DNA from: Jiella sonneratiae
GTDB lineage: Bacteria > Pseudomonadota > Alphaproteobacteria > Rhizobiales > Rhizobiaceae
Reading direction: 5' to 3'
Length of the DNA: 64,000 bases
Assembly (NCBI RefSeq): GCF_017353515.1
Contig: NZ_JAFMPY010000005.1
Span: forward strand, 62,001-126,000
Shown: piece by piece, positions 53,880 through 61,002 of the stretch
Layout: every line of letters starts with the position of its first letter
Numbering within the stretch: position 1 is the stretch's first letter
Notes under the pieces: generated by a model
The model's database searches: none
Told to the model about the DNA's origin: nothing
What the model saw: the letters and a program-made list of their open reading frames with translations, nothing else
Made by a program: the position numbers and the translations under genes

Positions 53880-55151
53880 ATGGCCAGTGGTGAAGACAGG
53901 CTGGCGGAGATCGTGCGCCATGTGTTCGCCGCCTTCGAGCCGAAGATCGCCGTCAGGCTGTGGAACGGCGAATGGCTCGGACCGGCGGGCGGGCCGGTGC
54001 TCGTACTCAACGACCCGGCCGCCATCGCGCGCCTCGTCACCAGCCCGAACATCGCGACGGCCGTCGGCCTGTGGATGGCCCGGGCGATCGACGTCGAGCA
54101 CGGCACGATCTTCGATCTCGCCGCGGCGCGGCCGGACATCCGCACCAAGGCGGCGATGAAGCGCATCGACAAGCTGAAGATCGCCGGCGCCCTGCCCGCG
54201 CTCTACGCCCTGTCGCGCCGCTCCAGGGCGAGCGGCCCGGCGGCGGGCGAGGACGCCTCGGCCAGCGGCTCGTCGAAGGCCGCGATCCAGTTCCACTACG
54301 ACGTCTCGAACGACTTCTACCGGCTCTTCCTCGACAGCCGGATGCTCTATTCCTGCGGCTATTTCGACGGCTGGCACGACGACATCGACAAGGCGCAGGC
54401 GGACAAGCTGGACATGATCTGCCGCAAGCTCCGCCTGAAGGCCGGCGAGCGCTTTCTCGACATCGGCTGCGGCTGGGGCGCGCTGTTGATCCACGCGGCG
54501 GAACATTACGGCGTCAGCGGCCACGGCGTCACGCTCAGCCAGGCCCAGTACGATCTCGCCCGCGAGCGGATCGCCGAGAAAGGGCTCGCCGATCGCGTCA
54601 CCGTCGAGTTGAAGCCCTTCGAGGAGCTTTCCGGCCAGTTCGACAAGGTGGCCTCGATCGGCATGTTCGAACATGTCGGCTGGGAAAAGCACGACGCCTA
54701 TTTCACGGCGGTCCGCAAGCTGCTCAGGCCGAACGGCCTCTATCTCCACCACGCCATCACCCGGCCGGCCAAGGAGACCGACGCGAAGTTTCGCAAAGGC
54801 ACGAAGGAATATGCGGCGATCATCCGCTACATCTTTCCCGGGGCCGAGCTCGACCATGTCGGCCATTCGGCGCAGTTTCTGGAAAAGCACCGCTTCGAGG
54901 TGCACGACGTCGAGAACTGGCGCGAACACTATGCCCGCACCTGCCGGCTCTGGCACGACCGGCTCCTCGCCCGCATGGACGAGGCGGCGGCGATCGCCGG
55001 CGAGGAGCGCGCCCGGCTGTGGCTGCTCTATCTCGCCGGCGTGTCCCTCGGTTTCGAGCGCGGCGGCCTTCTGATCTACCAGACGCTCGCCTCGAAGCGC
55101 TCCAAGGGCCCGAGCGGCCTGCCGCCGACGCGCCGCGATCTCTATTCCTGA
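53880..55151 (+). CDS. cfa: cyclopropane-fatty-acyl-phospholipid synthase family methyltransferase
   Basis: A 423-aa SAM-dependent enzyme that converts cis-unsaturated acyl chains of membrane phospholipids into cyclopropane rings. Motifs are IQFHYDVSNDFYRLFLDSRM, SCGYFDGWHDDIDKAQADKL, the SAM-binding FLDIGCGWGALLIHAAEHYG and YLHHAITRPAKETD. The start MASGEDRLAEIVRHVFAAFE at 53880 is preceded by GGAG with 8-nt spacing. An alternative start at 53850 would place the parS site within the gene. It is a single gene. Confidence 0.94.
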   Translation: MASGEDRLAEIVRHVFAAFEPKIAVRLWNGEWLGPAGGPVLVLNDPAAIARLVTSPNIATAVGLWMARAIDVEHGTIFDLAAARPDIRTKAAMKRIDKLKIAGALPALYALSRRSRASGPAAGEDASASGSSKAAIQFHYDVSNDFYRLFLDSRMLYSCGYFDGWHDDIDKAQADKLDMICRKLRLKAGERFLDIGCGWGALLIHAAEHYGVSGHGVTLSQAQYDLARERIAEKGLADRVTVELKPFEELSGQFDKVASIGMFEHVGWEKHDAYFTAVRKLLRPNGLYLHHAITRPAKETDAKFRKGTKEYAAIIRYIFPGAELDHVGHSAQFLEKHRFEVHDVENWREHYARTCRLWHDRLLARMDEAAAIAGEERARLWLLYLAGVSLGFERGGLLIYQTLASKRSKGPSGLPPTRRDLYS

Positions 55152-55329
55152 GGCGGCCGGCCCGGCGGGACGGATGGCGTGCGCGCGGCGCGGCGGGCGG
55201 CGGGCTTACGTCGCCGCAAGTGCCGACGCGGGACGGCGCGATGCCCCCGCGATGCACCACAATGTCGGGGCCCATGGCGGCGCGACGGCGGGAAGGCTAT
55301 GAACGAAACGCCCCCGGGAGCCCTCCACC

Positions 55330-56163
55330 ATGCCTTTCAGCCCCTCTGTCGCTTCCTTCCTGTGCCAGGCCTGCGGAACCGAGTTTCCGCCCGCCGCCTC
55401 GCCGCCTCCGGCCTGTCCGGTCTGCGAAGACGAGCGCCAGTTCGTGCCGCCGGGCGGCCAACGCTGGACGAGCTTCGCCGCCCTTTCCGCCGGCCATCGG
55501 ACCGTCGTCGCCTATGACGGCGCGCTTCTCGGCTTCGGCATGACGCCGCATTTCGCGATCGGCCAGCGTGCCCTGCTGCTGCGCACGCCGGCGGGCAACG
55601 TCCTGTGGGACATGATCCCGCTGATCGACCGGGCGACGGTCGATCTCGTCGAAGGTCTCGGCGGCCTCGCCGCGATCGCCATCTCGCATCCGCACTATTA
55701 TTCGACCATGGCGCGATGGGCGGAGGCCTTCGGCGTGAAGGTGCATCTTCATGCGAGCGACGAGGCGTGGGTGATGCGGCCGGGCGGGCATGTGAAGGCC
55801 TGGGACGGCGAGCGGCTGGAGCTTCTGCCCGGCGTCACGCTGCTGCGCTGCGGCGGGCATTTCGCCGGCGGCGCGGTGCTGCATGCGGCGGAGAGCCTCG
55901 TGCCGGGCGGCGCGATCCTTGCCGGCGACATCCTGCAGGTGACGCCCGGCTGCGACGGCGTCGGCTTCATGCGCAGCTATCCGAACTTCATCCCGCTCGG
56001 GGCCTCCGCGGTGCGCCGGATCGCCGCGGCGCTCGACGGCTTCACCTTCGAGGCGATCTACGGTGCCTTCTGGGGCCGCGTCGTCGAGCGCGGCGGGCCC
56101 GCGGTTCTCGAGCGGTCGGTGGCGCGGCATGTCGGATGGCTCGAGCGGACGGCCGACATCTGA
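55330..56163 (+). CDS. MBL-fold hydrolase with N-terminal zinc ribbon
   Basis: A 277-aa protein. An N-terminal four-cysteine zinc ribbon (Cys12, Cys15, Cys29, Cys32 in CQACG and CPVCED) is followed by a metallo-beta-lactamase fold. The active-site loop is SHPHYYSTMARW, an H-P-H-Y-Y variant in which the aspartate and last histidine of HxHxDH are not conserved. The metal-ligand region LPGGAILAGDILQVTPGC is present. Related proteins have been annotated as hydrolases without known substrate. It may have lost one metal site. Confidence 0.85.
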   Translation: MPFSPSVASFLCQACGTEFPPAASPPPACPVCEDERQFVPPGGQRWTSFAALSAGHRTVVAYDGALLGFGMTPHFAIGQRALLLRTPAGNVLWDMIPLIDRATVDLVEGLGGLAAIAISHPHYYSTMARWAEAFGVKVHLHASDEAWVMRPGGHVKAWDGERLELLPGVTLLRCGGHFAGGAVLHAAESLVPGGAILAGDILQVTPGCDGVGFMRSYPNFIPLGASAVRRIAAALDGFTFEAIYGAFWGRVVERGGPAVLERSVARHVGWLERTADI

Positions 56164-56207
56164 GCGCGGCCCGGCGCCGGCCCCTGCCCTTGCCCCGGAC
56201 AATCAAA

Positions 56208-56236
56208 AGGCCGCTTTCCCTTGCAGGAAAGCGGCC
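56208..56236 (-). terminator. rho-independent terminator of the 25-aa ORF transcript
   Basis: On the minus strand GGCCGCTTTCC, loop TGCAAG, GGAAAGCGGCC (11 perfect pairs) followed by TTTTGATT. It lies 60 bp after the stop of the small ORF, on that strand. Confidence 0.88.
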
Positions 56237-56295
56237 CCGTGATAGGCGTCAGCCGGCGGTCCTCAGCGACCGCTTGCAGGCGTCATCTGAAATTC

Positions 56296-56373
56296 TCAGG
56301 CGAAGCGAAGAGGCTGCTCCGTCGAACCACCGAGAATCATGGACCCAGCCGGCTTCAGACAATCACTCGACAT
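56296..56373 (-). CDS. 25-aa small ORF with exceptionally strong Shine-Dalgarno
   Basis: A 25-codon ORF beginning MSSDCLKPAGSMILGGSTEQ and ending PLRFA. The region just before the ATG (56375-56389 read on the other strand) is the complement of the last 15 bases of bacterial 16S rRNA, with GGAGG 7 nt before the ATG. Together with a promoter (56411-56439) and a terminator (56208-56236) it forms a compact unit of about 200 nt. No signal peptide or membrane helix is present. The peptide has one cysteine and a central SMILGGST stretch. The family is not recognised. It could be a small protein, a leader peptide or a dual-function small RNA. Confidence 0.75.
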   Translation of the reverse strand: MSSDCLKPAGSMILGGSTEQPLRFA

Positions 56374-56374
56374 C

Positions 56375-56389
56375 GGATCACCTCCTTTC
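56375..56389 (-). promoter_or_regulatory. extended Shine-Dalgarno
   Basis: The minus strand reads GAAAGGAGGTGATCC, fully complementary to the 3' end of 16S rRNA over 15 nt. Ordinary genes in this window show 4-6 nt matches. Confidence 0.85.
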
Positions 56390-56410
56390 GCTTCGTTGAA
56401 CACGAGAGAG

Positions 56411-56439
56411 AGTATGGGGCCCGGATTCGGGCAGCGCAA
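56411..56439 (-). promoter_or_regulatory. predicted promoter of the small ORF
   Basis: TTGCGC (56434-56439) and CATACT (56411-56416) on the minus strand, spaced 17 bp, put the transcription start about 30 nt before the ATG. Confidence 0.6.
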
Positions 56440-56669
56440 GTGGCTGCCGCAATTTTCGTCAGCTTCGGGCAATGTTCCGCCCACGCCTAGGGCCCCGCGA
56501 CAACGGCCCGAACCTTCGGCAGGTCTTTCCGACGCGGTTTCAGGCGGTCGCCCGGCATCCACGGGCTCGGTGCCGCGGCGCTTTCTCGGACCGATCATAG
56601 GCGGCCGAGGTCGCCGGCGGGCCTCGGGCCCCGGCGGAGAGGCGTCCTCAAGCCGGCCTGTCGGGAGAG

Positions 56670-57683
56670 TCAGGCCGCGTCGAGGCTTTCGCCGGGAGAC
56701 AGGGTGCGGAATCGCTCCGGCGCAATCCCCCGCGCGTCGAGCGCCTCGCGAAGCCTTGCCGGCGGCTCGCCGAAGGGCTCGTCGGTGAGCTGCACGGTGC
56801 CCCAGTGGATGGCGACGGCCTGCGCGGCGCCGAGATCGGCAAAGACTGCGGCCGCCTCTTCCGGGTCCATGTGCTGCGGCTGCATGAACCAGCGCGGCGC
56901 ATAGGCTCCGATCGGGATCAGCGCGAGGTCGGGCGCCCCGAAGCCGGCCCGCACCTTGCGGAAGATCGCGCCGTCGCCGAAGCCGCTGTCGCCGACGAAA
57001 TAGACCGTGGAGCCGCCGGCGCGCAGCACGAAGCCGCACCACAGGCGCATCCGCGTGTCGGAGATCCGGCGCCGCGACCAGTGCTGTGCCGGCACGAGAT
57101 CGACCGTGGCGCCCCCTGCTCCGTTGGACCGGCGCCGACGATCCAGCGGGAAGCTGTCGCCCCAGTCGCCGGCCACGACGTCGATGCCGGGGACCGCGCG
57201 CTGCAAAAGCACGTCGTTGCCGAGGGCGGTGACCACCCGCGGACGATCCCGCTTCATAAGCCGGCTTAGCGTTGCGATGTCGCAGTGGTCGTAATGGTCG
57301 TGCGACAGCAGCACCACGTCGATCGGCGGCAGGTCGTCGAAGCGGATGCCGGGTTCGCTGACGCGCTTCGGCCCGGCGAAGCCGACCGGGCTCATGCGGG
57401 GCGAAAATACCGGATCGGTCAGGACGTTCAGCCCGGCCACCTGGATCAGCACCGTCGCATGGCCGACCATCGTCGCGCGGAGGCCGTCGACGCGGGGAGC
57501 CGGCACGGCGGGCGTCACCGGAACCGCCGCCGGCCAGCGGGCGCGCTCGCCCGAGAACTGCCATTTGAGGAGGTCGGCGAAACGCCGGTCGACCCGCCCC
57601 TGGCCGGGATTGTGGAACCTCGTCCCGTCGAAATGGTCGGAGACGGGACCGGAATAGAAGCGATTTTTCGGCATGGCGCCCAT
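56670..57683 (-). CDS. MBL-fold hydrolase (UlaG / NAPE-PLD-like)
   Basis: A 337-aa metallo-beta-lactamase superfamily enzyme. The complete motif SHDHYDHCD (HxHxDH), the LVPAQHWSRR histidine, the VYFVGDSGFGD aspartate and the C-terminal HWGT are present. It is of the kind related to L-ascorbate-6-phosphate lactonase and N-acylphosphatidylethanolamine phospholipase D. The start was placed at 57683 (MGAMPKNRFYSGPVSDHFDG); the frame runs up to 57779 and an ATG three codons further in is also possible. It is divergent from mnmE. Substrate unknown. Confidence 0.87.
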   Translation of the reverse strand: MGAMPKNRFYSGPVSDHFDGTRFHNPGQGRVDRRFADLLKWQFSGERARWPAAVPVTPAVPAPRVDGLRATMVGHATVLIQVAGLNVLTDPVFSPRMSPVGFAGPKRVSEPGIRFDDLPPIDVVLLSHDHYDHCDIATLSRLMKRDRPRVVTALGNDVLLQRAVPGIDVVAGDWGDSFPLDRRRRSNGAGGATVDLVPAQHWSRRRISDTRMRLWCGFVLRAGGSTVYFVGDSGFGDGAIFRKVRAGFGAPDLALIPIGAYAPRWFMQPQHMDPEEAAAVFADLGAAQAVAIHWGTVQLTDEPFGEPPARLREALDARGIAPERFRTLSPGESLDAA

Positions 57684-57829
57684 ATCGGTCTCGCCGCGCG
57701 GTTTGAAAAGGCTGGCGGAGCGCCGATCATCTCCCGGTGCGGGACGGCGACGTTCTCGGGCGGTCGCGATTTCGGCCATGATGGCTTACATGTCGGAGGA
57801 GGACCCGTCACCGACCGAAAGCCGCCGGA

Positions 57830-59278
57830 ATGCATTCCGACACCATCGCCGCTCTTTCCTCCGGCGCCCTGCCCTCCGGCGTCGCCGTCGTACGCGTCTC
57901 CGGCCCCGATGCCGGCGCGGCGCTGGAGCGGCTCTGCGGCCGCCGTCCGCCGGAACGCCGTGCGAGCCTCTGCACCTTCCGCGACGCTGCCGGCACCGTC
58001 ATCGACCGGGGCATCGCGCTGTTCTTCGTGGGCCCTGCCACGGCGACGGGCGAGGACGTCGCCGAATTCCATCTCCATGGCGGCAAGGCCGTCGTCGCGG
58101 CCTGCCTCGAGGCGATCACCGCGGAAGTCGGGACCCGCCTCGCCGAGGCCGGCGAGTTCACCCGCCGGGCCTTCGAGAACGGGCGCATCGACCTCACCGA
58201 GGCGGAAGGCCTCGCCGATCTGATCGCCGCCGAGACCGAGGGTCAGCACAGGGCTGCGATTCTCCAGGCCGGCGGCGCGCTGCGGGCGCTCTACGAGGGC
58301 TGGATGCAGCGGCTGACGGCGGCACGGGCGCGGCTCGAAGCCTCCTTCGACTTTTCCGACGAGGGCGACGTCGGCGAGGACGTCGCGGACGGCGTCTCGC
58401 GGGAGGCCGCCGCGATCGTCGCGGAACTCCGCGCGCATCTTTCCCGTGCCGACCGCGGCGAGATCCTGCGCTCCGGCTTCAAGGTGGCGATCGTCGGCGC
58501 GCCGAATGCCGGCAAGTCGAGCCTTCTCAACGCCCTCGCCGACCGCGAGGTGGCGATCGTCACGGAGGTTCCGGGAACCACCCGCGACGTCATCGAGGCG
58601 ACGCTCGATCTCGATGGCATACCGGTGCGTTTTTCGGACACGGCGGGCATCCGCGAGACCGCCGACAAGGTCGAGGCGATCGGCGTGGAGCGGGCGCGCG
58701 AGGTGATGGCCAGGGCCGACCTCGTCCTTGCCCTCGTCGACACCCAGCAGGGCCACGGTCCCCTCGCCCGCTTCTCCGAGCTTTTGTCTCACGTGAAACA
58801 TCCGATGATGCTGGCTGCCGACGCCTCGCTCGAAGACCTCGCCGGCGGCTCGGCCAAGGGCCGGCGCCGCATCTTCACCGTCCGCACCAAGGCCGACCGG
58901 CCGGCCCCGACCGGCCTCGTCGCGCGGCTCGGCAACGAGTGGCGCGACTTCCGCTTCGACTTTGCGGTGTCGGCGAAGACCGGCGAGGGCCTCGACGCGC
59001 TGACGGCCCGGATCGCCGAACTTGCGGCCGCTGCCGCCGGCCTGGACGGGCCGGAGGGCGGACGCGACGCCGCGGTCCCTCTGCGGTCGCGCCAGCGCGC
59101 GCTTCTTTCCGAGACGCTGCGGATCCTCGACGAATTCGTCGGCAATTCGACTTTGCCGCCGGAGGTCGGCGCCGAAACCCTCCGCCATGCGTCCGACACG
59201 CTCGGCCGGCTGACCGGCAAAGTGGGGGTCGAGGACCTGCTCGACGTGATCTTTTCCGAATTCTGCATCGGCAAGTGA
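57830..59278 (+). CDS. mnmE: tRNA modification GTPase MnmE
   Basis: A 482-aa GTPase that with MnmG installs the carboxymethylaminomethyl group at U34 of several tRNAs. The N-terminal tetrahydrofolate-binding domain starts HSDTIAALSSGALPSGVAVV. The G domain has GAPNAGKSSLLNAL, VPGTTRDVIEATLDLDGIPV and DTAGIRETADKVEAIGVERA. The C-terminus FCIGK carries the catalytic cysteine. A near-perfect parS site lies at 58785-58800. mnmG, usually next, is 1.7 kb away. Confidence 0.97.
   Translation: MHSDTIAALSSGALPSGVAVVRVSGPDAGAALERLCGRRPPERRASLCTFRDAAGTVIDRGIALFFVGPATATGEDVAEFHLHGGKAVVAACLEAITAEVGTRLAEAGEFTRRAFENGRIDLTEAEGLADLIAAETEGQHRAAILQAGGALRALYEGWMQRLTAARARLEASFDFSDEGDVGEDVADGVSREAAAIVAELRAHLSRADRGEILRSGFKVAIVGAPNAGKSSLLNALADREVAIVTEVPGTTRDVIEATLDLDGIPVRFSDTAGIRETADKVEAIGVERAREVMARADLVLALVDTQQGHGPLARFSELLSHVKHPMMLAADASLEDLAGGSAKGRRRIFTVRTKADRPAPTGLVARLGNEWRDFRFDFAVSAKTGEGLDALTARIAELAAAAAGLDGPEGGRDAAVPLRSRQRALLSETLRILDEFVGNSTLPPEVGAETLRHASDTLGRLTGKVGVEDLLDVIFSEFCIGK
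58785..58800. promoter_or_regulatory. parS site inside mnmE (best match)
   Basis: TGTCTCACGTGAAACA differs from the consensus at one base out of 16. It encodes the LSHVKHP segment of MnmE and is 5 kb from parA. Confidence 0.8.
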
Positions 59279-59287
59279 GGCTCTGCG

Positions 59288-59368
59288 ATGGACGGCATCG
59301 TCATCCGCGCCGCCGGCGCGGGCGACCTCGAAGGGCTGAACGCCCTTGTCCAATTCTATTCGCGGGCT
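59288..59368 (+). pseudogene. possible remnant of a GNAT acetyltransferase gene
   Basis: An ATG with GAGG before it opens MDGIVIRAAGAGDLEGLNAL, like the N-terminus of GNAT family acetyltransferases, but the similarity ends after about 26 codons and no acetyl-CoA motif follows. It lies 9 bp after mnmE. It may be the stump left when the adjacent accessory segment arrived. Confidence 0.4.
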
Positions 59369-59567
59369 CCGGCCGGCCATACGCATCGCAGGCGCCCGCC
59401 TTGCCTTGCGTCCCGGCCGGCGAGTGGGCCCACCCCGACATTGATGATATGGTGTGGAATCCGCCGAGCCGATTTTCGGGATCGAACCGCCAGCACGGTG
59501 CATGGTCCTGCAGATTTTCGGAATTTGACATTCGAGGCGATGCGGGGCCCGGTCGGGAGTGATACGG

Positions 59568-59637
59568 TTTCCGGCAGATCACTTCGTGATGCCGGAAACA
59601 AAGACGCTCTTTCGCCGCGCGGGCTCGATACGAGCCC
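59568..59637. repeat. two hairpins, REP-like element
   Basis: TTTCCGGC, AG, ATCAC, loop TTC, GTGAT, GCCGGAAA (59568-59598) forms a long stem with a two-base bulge. A second perfect hairpin GGGCTCG, ATA, CGAGCCC follows at 59621-59637. The rest of 59369-59674 contains no gene. The sequence looks like a dispersed intergenic repeat, though no second copy occurs in the window. Confidence 0.6.
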
Positions 59638-59674
59638 CGCTCTGACCGAGCGGATCTCGTATCAGACGTCGAAT

Positions 59675-60241
59675 TCAATCCACGAGCGCCAGGCGGTCGT
59701 AGATCTCCCGCATCGGCAGGTCGATCACGACGGCGGTGAGCACGACGCTGCGGTCGAGGCCCAGAATTTCGTCCGCCGTCCAGTCGCCGCCGTCCTGCCG
59801 CGACCAGATCAGCACCTGCGGGCGGGCCGCCTCGACGACGACGATATGGCGCATCGTGGATACGCGTTTGTATTCATCGACCTTGCGCAGCCGGTCGAAG
59901 TCCCGCGTCGACGGCGACAGCACCTCGAAGACGACGACCGGCTCGGCGGCGAGGTAGCCGTCCGGATCGAAACTGCCGCCGTCGATCCCCGCATCGGGCC
60001 GGCGGATCTGGCCGGGAAGAGTTTCGACCGCTCCATCGCCGGTGAACGGCCGGCACGGCTTGCCGAGCAGCCGCATGCCGAGACGCAGAAGAAGGTTCGC
60101 GACGATCACATCGTGGCGGTTCGATGCACCGGTCATCATCCGGGCGGGAAAACCGTTGACGAGTTCGTAGCGCTCGTCATGGCTTGCCTGCCAGGCGAAG
60201 AACTCCGCGATCGTCCAGGGCTGGATGTCGAGAAGGCTCAT
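59675..60241 (-). CDS. Uma2 family endonuclease (second copy)
   Basis: A 188-aa PD-(D/E)XK-fold protein, the second Uma2 member in the window and only distantly similar to the one at 45784. Motifs: FAWQASHDERYELVNGFPAR, the metal-binding QIRRPDAGIDGGS, PVVVFEVLSPSTRDFDRLRK, DEYKRVSTMRHIVVV and VLIWSRQDGGDW. It starts MSLLDIQPWTIAEFF at 60241. It is antisense to the surrounding mnm genes and divergent from an HTH gene, forming part of the inserted segment between mnmE and mnmG. Confidence 0.87.
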   Translation of the reverse strand: MSLLDIQPWTIAEFFAWQASHDERYELVNGFPARMMTGASNRHDVIVANLLLRLGMRLLGKPCRPFTGDGAVETLPGQIRRPDAGIDGGSFDPDGYLAAEPVVVFEVLSPSTRDFDRLRKVDEYKRVSTMRHIVVVEAARPQVLIWSRQDGGDWTADEILGLDRSVVLTAVVIDLPMREIYDRLALVD

Positions 60242-60271
60242 AGCGCATCCCGCGACGTTGCAACGGAAAAT

Positions 60272-60299
60272 AGAACATCAACGCGCGTTCTGCTATGAT
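60272..60299 (+). promoter_or_regulatory. promoter-like region with inverted repeat before the HTH gene
   Basis: AGAAC and GTTCT (60272-60276 and 60287-60291) form an inverted repeat just before a TATGAT -10-like hexamer (60294-60299). The spacing would suit an operator for the HTH protein. The -35 is not clear. Confidence 0.45.
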
Positions 60300-60313
60300 A
60301 ATGTCGGATCAAG

Positions 60314-60793
60314 ATGCGGTGTCGTGGAATTTCGATGCGTGGACCGGGCTCTCGAGGGGGTATTTCAAAATCGACTTTCTATCGCGCGTGGCGGGATGAT
60401 CAGCTACGTCGCTTCCAGCGTCCGGTCGTGCCGCAGGTACCCTCGACTGCACGCCCTTTTCACGATCTAAACGTTGCGCCCAGGCCTATTTCCCCGTTGC
60501 GGGCAGCACGCGAGTTGCGTGAACTCACCCCGAGCGAGCTCGGGCGAATGATCGGCGTGTCCGGCCTTCACATTTTGCAGTTCGAAAATGGAACGCGCCG
60601 CCTAAGGAGTTCGGACTCTCAAGCACTTGCAGGAGTTCTGAATGCCAAGTGGCTGATCGTGGAAGAACCAGCAATTTCCGTCCCGAAAAGTGATCAGCTA
60701 GCCGTGGTACGTCGGCGGATATTGCGGTTGGTGCAAAGTCGGGCGGCCGTTGGACGCCCTTCATCAGTCGAAATGATAGACGGGGAGGTGTGA
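60314..60793 (+). CDS. XRE-type helix-turn-helix protein in low-GC insert
   Basis: Up to 159 aa. The recognisable part is an XRE helix-turn-helix at about residues 60-120: PLRAARELRELTPSELGRMI, GVSGLHILQFENGTRR, then an acidic/arginine-rich tail. The first 55 residues are not conserved in look, and the start (ATG 60314, or a later codon) is uncertain. Base composition is clearly lower in GC than in mnmE and mnmG. The stop overlaps the next small gene by 4 nt (GTGA). It may regulate the divergent Uma2 gene or its own operon. Confidence 0.65.
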   Translation: MRCRGISMRGPGSRGGISKSTFYRAWRDDQLRRFQRPVVPQVPSTARPFHDLNVAPRPISPLRAARELRELTPSELGRMIGVSGLHILQFENGTRRLRSSDSQALAGVLNAKWLIVEEPAISVPKSDQLAVVRRRILRLVQSRAAVGRPSSVEMIDGEV

Positions 60794-61002
60794 AGAAGGA
60801 GCGGCATTTCGAAGGCCGCAAGACTGGCAACCATAGACTGACGACGCGCGGCGTTGTTCGAATGGCTGCATTCTTCTATAGGACCGCGTCAGGAAAGCGA
60901 TGGACGGCGAAATTCTGGCCTAATTATGCCTCTGCATGTCAGTTCGTCCGAGGCGAATATAGTGGCGCAACAATTTCATTTGGGATCGATCCCCAACCAT
61001 GA
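60790..61002 (+). CDS. 70-aa protein of unknown function linking the HTH gene to mnmG
   Basis: A 70-aa basic protein beginning [20 protein letters not shown], with an aromatic-rich core ([20 protein letters not shown]). The GTG start overlaps the HTH stop and its TGA stop overlaps the mnmG ATG (ATGA), so all three cistrons are tied together. An internal ATG (60862) could give a 46-aa protein. No family recognised. Composition is lower in GC than mnmG. The 4-nt overlaps on both sides are the main evidence that it is translated. Confidence 0.6.
   Translation: MKKERHFEGRKTGNHRLTTRGVVRMAAFFYRTASGKRWTAKFWPNYASACQFVRGEYSGATISFGIDPQP

Noticed and set aside
53850-53880. ATG at 53850 as the cfa start
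   Set aside because: It has no ribosome site and would place the parS palindrome in the coding sequence; the ATG at 53880 has GGAG at good distance.
60225-60470. 81-codon open frame overlapping the divergent Uma2 start and the HTH gene
   Set aside because: It begins inside the Uma2 gene, has no ribosome site and conflicts with the better-supported HTH frame.
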